64,000 nt of DNA from Planctomycetota bacterium (GCA_017303555.1 JAFLCN010000008.1:62001-126000); one strand, 5' to 3'; shown: positions 1 to 8,234, counted from the stretch's first letter. Notes: generated by a model not told the origin, from the sequence alone. Program-made: numbers and translations.

Positions 1-242
1 AATTCGAGTCGGAAGTGATGCTTCCGGTTCGCTATCGGGAGCGGCTTCTCGACTGCGGACTCCGGATGGACCTTGTGGTCGGCGGGTCGCTGGTGGTGGA
101 GTTGAAAGCGGTCGAAACCGTGCTCAAAGTGCACGAAGCCCAGTTGCTCACGTACATGAAACTCGGCGGATTTCCGCTCGGGCTGCTTTTGAACTTCAAT
201 ACCGCGCTGCTGAAACAGGGCATTGTCCGGCGCGTGCTGTGA
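1..242 (+). CDS. GxxExxY family protein, C-terminal fragment
   Basis: The reading frame is open from base 3, so the gene begins before the window; 79 residues and the TGA stop are visible. The fragment carries the hallmarks of the GxxExxY family (PD-(D/E)xK-like nuclease fold): 'LDCGLRMDLVV', the acidic/Lys pair in 'VVELKAVE', then 'HEAQLLTYMKL' and 'GLLLNFN'. The family-naming N-terminal GxxExxY motif lies outside the window. The biochemical role of the family is not established; a nuclease-like core is inferred from its D...ExK arrangement. An internal GTG at 15 is not the real start, because conserved sequence continues upstream of it. It ends convergently with the aldehyde dehydrogenase, about 97 bases away. 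Confidence 0.8.
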   Translation, partial: FESEVMLPVRYRERLLDCGLRMDLVVGGSLVVELKAVETVLKVHEAQLLTYMKLGGFPLGLLLNFNTALLKQGIVRRVL

Positions 243-338
243 TCAGTGAACGAAAAGCGTGCGCCGTCCGCGCTCCTTGCCTTTCAACTGATTTCCAACT
301 TCGTGCCCTTCGTGCCTTCGTGGTAAATGTCTTCGCCT

Positions 339-1964
339 TCAGACCTCCACGTACGCCTTCAGCCCCTGCACGCCGCCCTCGCGCCCGAACCCCGATTCCT
401 TGAATCCGCCAAACGGGCTCGCCGGGTCAAACTTGTTGTACGTGTTGCACCACACCACGCCGCTCTTGATCTGCTTCGCGATCGAGAGCATTTTGCTCCC
501 CTTCTCCGTCCAGATTCCCGCGGCAAGCCCGTACGGCGTGTTGTTCGCACGGCTGACGGCCTCTTCCGGCGTGCGGAAACTCAGCACACTGAGTACCGGC
601 CCAAAGATCTCCTCGCGCGCGATCGTGTGGCTTGGCTGCACGCCGGTGAAGAAGCACGGGCGGCACCAGAAACCCTTGCTCGGAAGACCATGCTTGCTGC
701 CGGTGTTGCTGGGCGAAACTTCGCCGCTGTAGCCGGGCATGCGGAGTTCCGCGCCTTCGGTCTGACCGAGCTTGAGATAGTGCTCGATGCGGCTGAGCTG
801 CTCTTTGCTGTTCACCGCGCCGACGTCGGTGTTCTTGTCCATCGGATCACCGGTGCGGAGCGAAGCGAGGCGGATCTCGAGCTTCTTGACGACAGTGTCC
901 AGGATCGACTCCTGCACAAACAGCCGCGAACCGGCGCAGCAGACTTCGCCCTGATTGAAATAGATACCGTTGATGATGCCTTCCACTGCCTGATCGATCG
1001 CCGCATCCTCGAGGATGATGTGGGGTGACTTGCCGCCGAGTTCGAGCGTGAGGCGTTTGAACTTTCCGTCCGGCCGCGGTTTCGCGACAGACTTGGCGAT
1101 GATCTTGCCGACTTCCGTGCTGCCGGTGAAGGCGATCTTGTCCACGTCCGGGTGCTCGACAATCGCGCGGCCGGTGACACCGTCGCCCGTGACGATGTTG
1201 ACGACACCCGGAGGCAATCCGCATTCTTCAAAGATCTCGGCAAGCACAAGCGCCGTGAGCGGGGTGGTTTCGGCCGGTTTCAGAACGACGGTGTTGCCGC
1301 AGGCGAGCGCGGGAGCGATTTTCCACGCGGCCATCAGCAGCGGGAAGTTCCACGGAATGACCTGGCCACAGACACCGACCGGGCGCACACCCGACGCTAT
1401 TTCGGGCAGCGAACCCTTGCCGGACTTGGCTTTCGGCGACTGAGATGTCTGGCCTTGGAACACATAGCCGAGCTTGTCGGCCCAGCCAGCGTTGTAAAAG
1501 AAGTGCGCCGCGACAAGTGGGATATCGACGTCGCGTGATTCCTTGATCGGCTTGCCGCTGTCGAGCGTTTCGATGATCGCCAGTTCGCGTCCGCGTTCCT
1601 GAATGCGCCGAGCGATTCGGAAGATGAACTTCGCGCGTTCAGCAGCGGGGAGCCCGGCCCACTTCGGCAGCGCCGCCCTTGCCGCGGCAACCGCGCGATT
1701 CACATCCGCCGGAGTCGCCTGCACAACTTCGCTGAGCGTCGCTTCGGTGCTCGGGTTGATGGTCTCGAAGCGCTTCGCGCCCTTCGGCTCGGCAAACTTG
1801 CCATCGATGAAGAGGCCGTAGGAAGACTTGAGAGCGACCTTGGTCGTTTCGGGGGCGGGGGAATATTCCCAGCCCGCGGGTGCGGAATTGCTATCTCGCG
1901 AGATTCGCGATGTCGAAGGCGACTGCTGAACCGCAACTCCGTTTGTCTCGCCGTTCTTGCTCAT
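339..1964 (-). CDS. NAD(P)-dependent aldehyde dehydrogenase
   Basis: A 541-residue member of the ALDH superfamily, which oxidises an aldehyde to its acid with NAD(P). Visible motifs are 'PWNFPLLM' (cofactor/oxyanion region), 'FTGSTEVGK', 'LELGGKSPHII' with the general-base Glu, and 'NQGEVCCAGSR', where Cys342 aligns with the catalytic Cys. About 60 N-terminal residues precede the usual domain start. The ATG at 1964 is chosen because an AAAGGGA Shine-Dalgarno-like stretch lies just upstream; the frame stays open further 5' but runs into deoC. Only 17 bases separate it from the deoC stop, so the two are probably co-transcribed. DeoC releases acetaldehyde, and this enzyme is a natural candidate to oxidise it to acetate; that substrate is an inference from context. 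Confidence 0.93.
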   Translation of the reverse strand: MSKNGETNGVAVQQSPSTSRISRDSNSAPAGWEYSPAPETTKVALKSSYGLFIDGKFAEPKGAKRFETINPSTEATLSEVVQATPADVNRAVAAARAALPKWAGLPAAERAKFIFRIARRIQERGRELAIIETLDSGKPIKESRDVDIPLVAAHFFYNAGWADKLGYVFQGQTSQSPKAKSGKGSLPEIASGVRPVGVCGQVIPWNFPLLMAAWKIAPALACGNTVVLKPAETTPLTALVLAEIFEECGLPPGVVNIVTGDGVTGRAIVEHPDVDKIAFTGSTEVGKIIAKSVAKPRPDGKFKRLTLELGGKSPHIILEDAAIDQAVEGIINGIYFNQGEVCCAGSRLFVQESILDTVVKKLEIRLASLRTGDPMDKNTDVGAVNSKEQLSRIEHYLKLGQTEGAELRMPGYSGEVSPSNTGSKHGLPSKGFWCRPCFFTGVQPSHTIAREEIFGPVLSVLSFRTPEEAVSRANNTPYGLAAGIWTEKGSKMLSIAKQIKSGVVWCNTYNKFDPASPFGGFKESGFGREGGVQGLKAYVEV

Positions 1965-1981
1965 GAAGTCCCTTTCGCGAT

Positions 1982-3118
1982 TCAAGCTTCGGTCACGTCG
2001 TAGTTGGCGCGATACTTGCCAGAATGCAGCCACGAGATCTGCCGCAGAATGTCGTTGGCGAGCGCCGACGCGCCAAAGCGCCAGAGCTCCGGCGTAAGCC
2101 AGCCACCCGCGTGCAGTTCATTCACACCTTGCAGCGCGCCCAGCGTTTCCTTCACCATCACGAGATAATGCAGCGACTGCTTCGCCGTGCGGATGCCGCC
2201 CGCCGGCTTCACACCCACCAGCTTGCCCGTTTCCAGATACCAGTCGCGCACCGCTTCGAGCATTACCAGCGTCACCGGCATCGTCGCCGCCGGTGTCACT
2301 TTGCCGGTGCTCGTCTTGATGAAGTCAAAGGAGGAATAGGACCTATGGGTCCCATGAGGCTCATGGGTCCCATTCCTTGCCGTGCCGTTCGTAGCGTGCA
2401 GAGCCGAATAAATCGTGTCCGGTTCCAGTTCGCGAGTCGCCTCGTCCATCGCCCGGATCGCAAGATCGCTCGCAAACCGCACGTTGTCCAGCGTCTCGAG
2501 TTCGCCCGTCTCGAGAATCACCTTGAGCGATATCGCGCGGCCTTTCCCCTCGCCATCGTGCCGCGCGGCCTTGACGCCTTCCTGTAGACACGTCCTCTTC
2601 ACCGCGCGAATCTCTTCTGCCACCTCGTCATACCGCCCCGCGAGGAACGCGCCGCGGTTGATGACCATGTCGATCTCGTCCGCACCATCGTGAATCGCGC
2701 GCCGGGTGTCATCGAGTCGAACATCGAGCGGATACTGCCCGCTGGGAAATCCTGTCGCAACTGACGCGATCTTGACGCGTCCGAGCGCGCCCATCGACGC
2801 GAGCGAGTCGCGGCAGTGCTTTACCAGATTCGGATACACACACACCGCCGCCACGCTTGGAAGTCCATCCGGCAAATCAGCCTGGCCCGCGCCGGGGTTG
2901 ACCGCCTTCGCGCAGAGAGCCCGGACCTTCTCGGGCGAGTCTTTGCCCTCAAGCGTCGTCAGATCCAGCATCGAAAGCGCTAGTTTGAGACCGGCGAGCT
3001 TGCTCTTGGATTTGATCGACCGCTTCGTAAAGCTCGCCGCCCGTTCCGCGGCCATCACGGCATCGACCTTGGGCGAAGGAGCGAAGTCACGGCCTGCGGC
3101 TTTGGTGCCGGATTGCAT
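1982..3118 (-). CDS. deoC: deoxyribose-phosphate aldolase (DeoC)
   Basis: A class I aldolase that cleaves 2-deoxyribose-5-phosphate into glyceraldehyde-3-phosphate and acetaldehyde, the last step of deoxynucleoside breakdown. The Schiff-base Lys is Lys268 in 'DFIKTSTG'. The second active-site Lys is in 'GVKPAGGIRT' (about 303), and 'DEIDMVIN' holds the conserved acid. At 378 residues it is clearly longer than bacterial DeoC (about 220-260): there is an N-terminal extension of about 50 residues and two insertions. One insertion (about residues 240-262) is encoded by a GGGTCCCAT-type repeat immediately before the catalytic strand. It is the first gene of the deoC-aldehyde dehydrogenase pair. 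No convincing Shine-Dalgarno sequence is seen at the ATG. Confidence 0.93.
   Translation of the reverse strand: MQSGTKAAGRDFAPSPKVDAVMAAERAASFTKRSIKSKSKLAGLKLALSMLDLTTLEGKDSPEKVRALCAKAVNPGAGQADLPDGLPSVAAVCVYPNLVKHCRDSLASMGALGRVKIASVATGFPSGQYPLDVRLDDTRRAIHDGADEIDMVINRGAFLAGRYDEVAEEIRAVKRTCLQEGVKAARHDGEGKGRAISLKVILETGELETLDNVRFASDLAIRAMDEATRELEPDTIYSALHATNGTARNGTHEPHGTHRSYSSFDFIKTSTGKVTPAATMPVTLVMLEAVRDWYLETGKLVGVKPAGGIRTAKQSLHYLVMVKETLGALQGVNELHAGGWLTPELWRFGASALANDILRQISWLHSGKYRANYDVTEA
2340..2373. repeat. short GGGTCCCAT-type interspersed repeat inside deoC
   Basis: The bases read as two ATGGGTCCCAT units separated by GAGGCTC and preceded by GGACCT, so the segment is largely self-complementary. 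It stays in frame and encodes an Asn-Gly-Thr-His-rich insert in DeoC just before the catalytic 'DFIKTSTG'. From memory it resembles dispersed GGGACCCAT/GGACCTATGGG repeats found in several bacterial genomes; that link has not been checked. Confidence 0.5.
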
Positions 3119-3144
3119 GGGGAAAGTTTATGCTCGCCTGCGTT

Positions 3145-3615
3145 CTATCGCGTGCTGCCGCGCCGGCTCGTTGGCATCGGAGCCGGCAAGGTTCCGGAAG
3201 GTCCGTCTTCGAGCGGCAGTGCGGCGCGCCTCCATTCGTCGACGCCCCCTGCGAAGGTGCGTACATCCGCGTAGCCGATCTGCATCATCCGCTTCGAAAC
3301 AACCGGGCCCGCGACATCGCCGGGATTCTGGCCATAGACGACAATCTCTTTGAACTGGGAGATGCGAGGGTCGATGCCTTTCGCTCCGTCAAATGTCGCA
3401 AGCGACAAATTCACGGCTCCGGGGATATGCGCCGATTCGAACGCGTCGCGGGGTCGGGGATCAATGAAGAGCGCGCTGAGCGGATCGGCGTCGCGCTGTC
3501 GATACAGCGCCGCAGTTTGATCGAGCCCGATCGGTTCGATGTCGTTGTCCGAAACAGACTGGCAACCGGACAGAACGACAATGCCGCCGAGAACTGCGCC
3601 GGTGAAGCGAACCAT
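3145..3615 (-). CDS. rhodanese-like lipoprotein lacking the catalytic cysteine (second copy)
   Basis: 156 residues from the ATG at 3615. The N-terminus 'MVRFTGAVLGGIVVLSGC' is a lipoprotein signal with lipobox LSGC, so the mature protein is probably membrane-anchored outside the cytoplasm. One rhodanese domain follows: 'LFIDPRPRDAFESAHIPGA', then the active-site loop, then 'FAGGVDEWRRAALPLE'. The loop reads 'VVYGQNPGDVAG', with Gly where active sulfurtransferases carry the persulfide Cys, so it is predicted to be non-catalytic. The start overlaps the upstream rhodanese stop by one base (TGATG), implying translational coupling. It is a paralogue of that neighbour. A longer in-frame ORF extends 5' but would remove the lipoprotein signal from the N-terminus. 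Confidence 0.85.
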   Translation of the reverse strand: MVRFTGAVLGGIVVLSGCQSVSDNDIEPIGLDQTAALYRQRDADPLSALFIDPRPRDAFESAHIPGAVNLSLATFDGAKGIDPRISQFKEIVVYGQNPGDVAGPVVSKRMMQIGYADVRTFAGGVDEWRRAALPLEDGPSGTLPAPMPTSRRGSTR

Positions 3616-4121
3616 CACCGCCCTCTGCCGCGGCTGGTCGCCGCCTTCGCGGCAGGCAGCGGCTTGCTCGGTCCGGTCTCGATCGGCAAGTTCGCCGCCT
3701 TCCACTCGTTCAGCCCACCAGCAAAGAAGCGAATGTCTTTGTACTCCATCGCGAGCATGCGTTTGACGACCGCGCGTGCAACGGGGCTGGAAGGATCCTG
3801 GCCGTACACGATCGCTTCGCTGAAGGCCTGAATTCGCGGATCGCGCCCCTTCTCACCATCGAAGCGGGTGAGGAGCAGGTTTCGAGCGCCGGGAATGTGG
3901 CCCTCTTCAAACTCGGTCTGCGGACGCGGGTCGATCAGCAGCAACGCCGTCGGGTTGCCCTCGGCGTCTTTGACCAGCTCCGACACTTCCGCCACCTTCA
4001 CGTTCACAATATCCGAGTCGCGTGTGTCCTTTTCGCATCCCGCGAAGACCATCGCACAGAGCACAGCCCCCAAAAGCCCAACAATCGCGGACGGAACACG
4101 CAGCGAGTTCGAACGTAGCAT
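3615..4121 (-). CDS. rhodanese-like lipoprotein lacking the catalytic cysteine (first copy)
   Basis: 168 residues from the ATG at 4121. A hydrophobic leader ends in lipobox 'VFAGC', followed by a charged linker and one rhodanese domain: 'LLIDPRPQTEFEEGHIPGA', then 'FAGGLNEWKAANLPIE'. The active-site loop is 'AIVYGQDPSSPVARAVV', again with Gly in place of the catalytic Cys. The pair is therefore more likely to bind a ligand or partner than to transfer sulfur. The gene is divergent from the DsbD-N-like gene at 4153 with only 31 bases between the starts, so the two promoters must overlap and regulation may be shared. The juxtaposition of a thiol/disulfide protein and rhodanese-fold lipoproteins suggests envelope redox biology, which is an inference. 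Confidence 0.85.
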   Translation of the reverse strand: MLRSNSLRVPSAIVGLLGAVLCAMVFAGCEKDTRDSDIVNVKVAEVSELVKDAEGNPTALLLIDPRPQTEFEEGHIPGARNLLLTRFDGEKGRDPRIQAFSEAIVYGQDPSSPVARAVVKRMLAMEYKDIRFFAGGLNEWKAANLPIETGPSKPLPAAKAATSRGRGR

Positions 4122-4152
4122 GGGGGCACAGTACGCGCGATGGAGGCCTTGC

Positions 4153-4998
4153 ATGAGCTTTTCCCTTGTGTCAACCCTGCTGGCCGGGATGGCGTCGAGC
4201 GTGTTCGGAGTCGCATCCGAACCGCAAGGAGCTGCGCCGGAATCCAAAGATCGGCCGCACGTTCAGTTCCGCATCATCAGCGAGCACAAAGAACTGACCC
4301 CGGGTTCGACCGAGATGCTCGGCCTGGTTTTCACCATGGAGCCGCACTGGCATATTTACTACAAGGGAGCTCCCGGCGGCGGAAATCCGCCGTCCATCGA
4401 CGAGTCCAGCCTCCCAAAGGGCTACACGCTCGGTGAAATCCAATGGCCCGCACCCAAGCGATACGTCGCCCCCGGCGGCATCTACGACAGTGTGTACGAC
4501 GGGGAAGTCACTCTGCTGGTTCCCTTGGCAGTCCCGACAACCGCGAAATCGGGCGACGCGGCCAGGATCGGGCTCAAATTGAGTTGGCTGGAATGCGCCG
4601 ACGTGTGCGTCTTTGGCAAGGGCGAGGACTCGCTCTCGATCCCCGTCGGTGCGCCGGAAGGCAAGCCCGCCCGATCCGCTGATGCTCCGAAGATCGAAAA
4701 GTCGCGGAGCGCGATGCCGCAGGCCTGGCCTTCGGAACGTGCGACGGCGGACCTGAAATCAGGGGTGCTCACCATTCAGTTTCCCGGAGCAGAGCGCCTG
4801 GAGTTCTATCCGGGTGAGGAATGCTCCGATTTGGAATCACCGGACGAATCCACGCTCGCACGCTCAAACACAATGACACTCCGATTCGCGGATGCGAACA
4901 AAGCCCAAGTGACAGCCCACGGTGTCGTGGCGGTTTGGATGGCGAAGACACCCGAGCCCGCGTTCTACTCGATAAAAAAGACCTCATCCGACCAATAG
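4153..4998 (+). CDS. exported DsbD N-terminal-like (DsbC/DsbD alpha) protein
   Basis: 281 residues. A short hydrophobic leader is followed by a domain resembling the periplasmic N-terminal domain of the thiol:disulfide interchange protein DsbD: 'EPHWHIYYKGAPGGGNPP', 'PAPKRYVAPGG', and the two-cysteine strand 'WLECADVCVFGKG'. In DsbD this Cys pair passes electrons to periplasmic clients. Here the membrane and C-terminal thioredoxin domains of DsbD are absent, so the electron donor would have to be another protein. The ATG at 4153 is preceded by GGAGG at a good distance; the longer upstream frame overlaps the rhodanese gene on the other strand and is rejected. The redoxin gene 211 bases downstream is a plausible functional partner. 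Confidence 0.82.
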   Translation: MSFSLVSTLLAGMASSVFGVASEPQGAAPESKDRPHVQFRIISEHKELTPGSTEMLGLVFTMEPHWHIYYKGAPGGGNPPSIDESSLPKGYTLGEIQWPAPKRYVAPGGIYDSVYDGEVTLLVPLAVPTTAKSGDAARIGLKLSWLECADVCVFGKGEDSLSIPVGAPEGKPARSADAPKIEKSRSAMPQAWPSERATADLKSGVLTIQFPGAERLEFYPGEECSDLESPDESTLARSNTMTLRFADANKAQVTAHGVVAVWMAKTPEPAFYSIKKTSSDQ

Positions 4999-5097
4999 TG
5001 CGGGAAAGCGGAACGCCGGTGCGCCCCGGGGCGTCAAACAATACAACGGACGCCGGGATGGAGCCCGCGCTTGTGCGCCAGCGAACCTTTCCGGTCC

Positions 5098-5121
5098 GAT
5101 ATCAGTAGACCAACTGATATC
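5098..5121. promoter_or_regulatory. perfect 9-bp inverted repeat upstream of the redoxin gene
   Basis: GATATCAGT and ACTGATATC are perfect reverse complements separated by six bases (AGACCA). The element lies 88 bases before the redoxin ATG, inside a non-coding stretch, which is the right size and place for a dimeric repressor or activator site. It has no T-tract, so it is unlikely to be a terminator. Confidence 0.45.
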
Positions 5122-5209
5122 AAGGGATGGACGCGGCGCGTCGCCGCGGACGGAACACGCGGCTGGCCGCAGCACCCCGGCGGCACTGGCCATTCAGGAG
5201 AACGCCTCG

Positions 5210-5920
5210 ATGAAACGCTCGAAACTGTCGCTGATCGCTCTGATTGCTTCGGCCGGCATCATTCTTCCGGCCGCCGTCGGCATGGGGAGCCCGGATCAGA
5301 AGGACTCCAAGCCCGCCACGACGACCACGACCACCGACAAGAAGGACCACAAGGATCACAAGGACGCGAAGCAGACCGAAGCCGCGGCAAAGATCGGCAG
5401 CATCGCCCCCGCCTTCACGCTGAACGACACCGAAGGCAAGACCGTCAACCTGAGCGATTTCGCGGGCAAGATCGTGGTTGTGACGTGGTTCAATCCGGGC
5501 TGCCCGTACGTCAAGAAGCACTTCGAGAACGGCGCGAACACGTTCAACGACCTGAACAAGAAGTACGGCGAGAAGGGCGTCGTGTTCGTTGCGATCAACT
5601 CGGGCGCTCCGGGCAAGGAGGGTGCGGGGAAGGAAGCGAACAACTCGGCCCGCAAGGACTGGAAGATCGAGTTCCCGATTCTGCTCGATGAGAGCGGCAA
5701 GGTGGGCAAGCTCTACGACGCGAAGCGCACGCCGGAGATGTTCATCATCAACAAGGACGGCACGCTCGCGTACCACGGCGCGATCGACGACTCCGACAAG
5801 ACCAAGGAAGTTGGCAAGACGAACTACGTCGCCAAGGCGCTCGACGAGATCATCGCCGGCAAGCCCGTGACGACGACGCAGACCAAGCCCTACGGCTGCA
5901 CCGTCAAGTACGGCAGCTAA
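5210..5920 (+). CDS. exported redoxin-domain thiol oxidoreductase/peroxidase
   Basis: 236 residues. The signal peptide 'MKRSKLSLIALIASAGIILPAAVGM' is followed by a Thr/Lys/Asp/His-rich linker (about residues 30-60) and an AhpC/TSA-like thioredoxin fold. The N-terminal Cys lies in 'WFNPGCPYVKKHF', so it is a CxxV site rather than CxxC. The motif near the C-terminus, 'KPYGCTVKYGS', offers a possible resolving Cys. 'TPEMFIINKDGTLAYHGAIDD' marks the cis-Pro strand and the following hairpin. The ATG follows a CAGGAGAA ribosome site. It is flanked upstream by a 9-bp inverted repeat and downstream by a strong terminator, so it is probably a single-gene transcript. A periplasmic peroxide or thiol-disulfide role is inferred. 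Confidence 0.88.
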   Translation: MKRSKLSLIALIASAGIILPAAVGMGSPDQKDSKPATTTTTTDKKDHKDHKDAKQTEAAAKIGSIAPAFTLNDTEGKTVNLSDFAGKIVVVTWFNPGCPYVKKHFENGANTFNDLNKKYGEKGVVFVAINSGAPGKEGAGKEANNSARKDWKIEFPILLDESGKVGKLYDAKRTPEMFIINKDGTLAYHGAIDDSDKTKEVGKTNYVAKALDEIIAGKPVTTTQTKPYGCTVKYGS

Positions 5921-5957
5921 GCTCCGGCTGTGCATCGAAAGGCTGTTTGAATCGTTC

Positions 5958-5993
5958 CGCGGGCCCCGGAATCCGGGGCCCGCGTGCTTTTTT
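5958..5993 (+). terminator. rho-independent terminator after the redoxin gene
   Basis: The arms CGCGGGCCCCGGA and TCCGGGGCCCGCG form a 13-bp stem with a very small loop, followed within four bases by a run of six Ts. It lies 38 bases past the redoxin stop and separates it from rseP. Confidence 0.9.
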
Positions 5994-6042
5994 GCGAACT
6001 CCGGGGTGTGCCGCTCGTCGATAGGATGAGACGGAGATAACT

Positions 6043-8232
6043 ATGCCCGATATCTCGGGAATTCTGGGAACGATGACAGACCTCGCGCTCGTGGTGATCG
6101 GCTTCGGCCTGATCATCTTCGTGCACGAACTCGGACACTTTGTCGCTGCACGCTGGGCCGGCATTCGCGTACTGGCGTTCGCGCTCGGCTTCGGGCCCGC
6201 GGCGTTTTCGTATCGCAAAGGACTCGGATTCCGTCGGGGGAGCAGCGAGCAGGAGTATCTCGATCGGTTGCGAGCGATCGGCACACCGGAAGGCGTTTCC
6301 GCGGGAGGGGCGGTCGGCGATCTTGCGATCTCGCCGACCGAGTATCGCCTGAACTGGCTTCCCTTCGGAGGCTACGTCAAGATGCTGGGGCAGGAGGACC
6401 TGAATCCCGATGCCGTCAGCGAAGCCCCTGATAGCTACCAGCGGTGCGTGCCGTGGAAGAAGATGATCGTGATCAGCGCGGGCGTGGTCATGAACATCAT
6501 CACCGCGATCATTCTGTTCATCATTGTTTTCCGCGTCGGATTGCCAACCGAACCGCCGGTGATCGGCGGCGTCGCGCCGGGGCTGCCTGCGTCGAGCGCG
6601 GTTGCAACCAACGCCAAGGCGCTGAACATCGAGCAGGCGGGGCTCCGGCCGGGCGACGAAGTGCTGAGCGTGGACGGACGCAAGGCAGATCAGTTCAGCG
6701 ACATCATCATGGCGGCCGCGATGGCGCCGCGAAAAACGCCGGTGAACATGGAGGTGCGCCGGCCGGGTGTGCCGGAAACGCTGAATTTTTCCGTGTTGCC
6801 CGAAGCCGATGCGGGATCAAGGCTCCTGGCCCTGGGCATCGAGCCCGCGCGATCGCTCCGCGTGCAGGATCCTCGCGGGGTACGCGCACGCGAGCAGTTC
6901 CGGGCGGAACTGGCCAAGGTCGGTTTCGGCGCCGTCGAGCCGGGAATGCGCCTGGTTTCGATCAATGGCGACACCGACATCCGGTACTTTTTTGAGCTTT
7001 CAAAGGCGTCTCGTGCATCGGATGGAAAGCCGCTCGAGCTGGTCTTTGAGGATGCGGGCGGCAAGCGCGTCTCGGTTACCACCAAGCCCGAGCCGGCGTT
7101 CCAGATGACCGAGTTCGAGTTGCCCGGCGACGCGGTGGGGGTGCAGCCCAATTTGCTGGGGCTGACAACGTTGCTCGGTGTTGCGCAGGCGCGGGACGCG
7201 GCGCCCAAAGGGCTTCGCGACGGCGACGTCTTCCTCCGCATCGGCAGCGTTGAGTTCCCGAGCTTTGAGGCCGGTCTCCGCGAGATCCGCAGCAACGCCG
7301 GGCGCGAGATCGAGGCCGTTGTGCGACGCGCCGAAGGTGACGGCGAGAAGGAAATCCCGCTCAAGCTCGCGGTTTCGCGGGCGGGGACGATCGGGTTCGA
7401 CGCAGCTTCGATGCAGCGGAACTCGACCGAGCTCGGAGTCGCGGTCGCACGAGAGGTGATTCAGCCCGCCGGCGAAAATTCGGGCGTGAAGGCACAGACG
7501 CGGGAGACACCTGCCGCGGCGGCCCGTATCCGCCCGGGTTCGCGGATTCTCAGCGTCGCCGGGCACGAGGTGCGGAACTTTGAAGATGTGCGGGCCGAGT
7601 TGAAACGTGCCGCGGCTGAATTGGCGGCAACCGGCCGGGGTTCGGGGGGCGAGATCGAGATGGTCGTGCGGACCGCGGTGCTGGCGGGGCAAACCGTAGA
7701 AACGACCCCGCTGGAAACCATCAAGCTCAAGTTGAATGCCGCGGACATCGCCTCGGTTTCCGAGCTTCGTTGGCTTTCCCCACCGATCGCCGGCGCGTTC
7801 GAGCCGGCGCAGATTCTGAGGCGGAGCACCGGACCATGGAACGCCGTGACGCTCGGCCTGTCGGAAACCCGGCGCATGGTCCTGCAGGTGTACCTGACGT
7901 TCGGGCGTCTGTTTGAAGGAACTCTGAAGGTGACGCACCTGCAGGGACCGGTCGGCATTGCGCACGTCGGAACGCTGCTCGCGGACCGGGGCATGATCTG
8001 GCTGCTCTTCTTCTTCGCGATGGTCAGCGTGAATCTTGCGGTTGTGAACTTCCTGCCCCTGCCGATCGTGGACGGCGGGCAATTCCTGTTCATTCTCTAT
8101 GAGCAGATTTTCAAGCGACCCGTGCCCGTCGGTTTCCAGAACGCGGTGACACTCGCGGGCCTGATGCTGATCGGATCGATGTTCCTGATCGTGACGTTCA
8201 ACGACATCTCCAATCTCTTCCGGTCGTTCTAG
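6043..8232 (+). CDS. rseP: RseP-type site-2 metalloprotease with four PDZ-like modules
   Basis: A 729-residue M50 intramembrane zinc protease, of the class that cleaves anti-sigma factors and remnant signal peptides within the membrane. The zinc ligands are in 'FVHELGHF' (His28, Glu29, His32). The C-terminal 'NFLPLPIVDGG' motif (about 669-679) supplies the Asp ligand. Transmembrane segments are visible near residues 11-28, about 145-165 and in the last 85 residues. Between them are four PDZ-like GLxxGDxhhxhxG units near residues 193, 296, 387 and 493; E. coli RseP has two PDZ domains and about 450 residues. The ATG follows 'CGGAGATAACT'. The alpha/beta hydrolase gene starts two bases after its stop, so the two are co-transcribed. 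Confidence 0.92.
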   Translation: MPDISGILGTMTDLALVVIGFGLIIFVHELGHFVAARWAGIRVLAFALGFGPAAFSYRKGLGFRRGSSEQEYLDRLRAIGTPEGVSAGGAVGDLAISPTEYRLNWLPFGGYVKMLGQEDLNPDAVSEAPDSYQRCVPWKKMIVISAGVVMNIITAIILFIIVFRVGLPTEPPVIGGVAPGLPASSAVATNAKALNIEQAGLRPGDEVLSVDGRKADQFSDIIMAAAMAPRKTPVNMEVRRPGVPETLNFSVLPEADAGSRLLALGIEPARSLRVQDPRGVRAREQFRAELAKVGFGAVEPGMRLVSINGDTDIRYFFELSKASRASDGKPLELVFEDAGGKRVSVTTKPEPAFQMTEFELPGDAVGVQPNLLGLTTLLGVAQARDAAPKGLRDGDVFLRIGSVEFPSFEAGLREIRSNAGREIEAVVRRAEGDGEKEIPLKLAVSRAGTIGFDAASMQRNSTELGVAVAREVIQPAGENSGVKAQTRETPAAAARIRPGSRILSVAGHEVRNFEDVRAELKRAAAELAATGRGSGGEIEMVVRTAVLAGQTVETTPLETIKLKLNAADIASVSELRWLSPPIAGAFEPAQILRRSTGPWNAVTLGLSETRRMVLQVYLTFGRLFEGTLKVTHLQGPVGIAHVGTLLADRGMIWLLFFFAMVSVNLAVVNFLPLPIVDGGQFLFILYEQIFKRPVPVGFQNAVTLAGLMLIGSMFLIVTFNDISNLFRSF

Positions 8233-8234
8233 GC

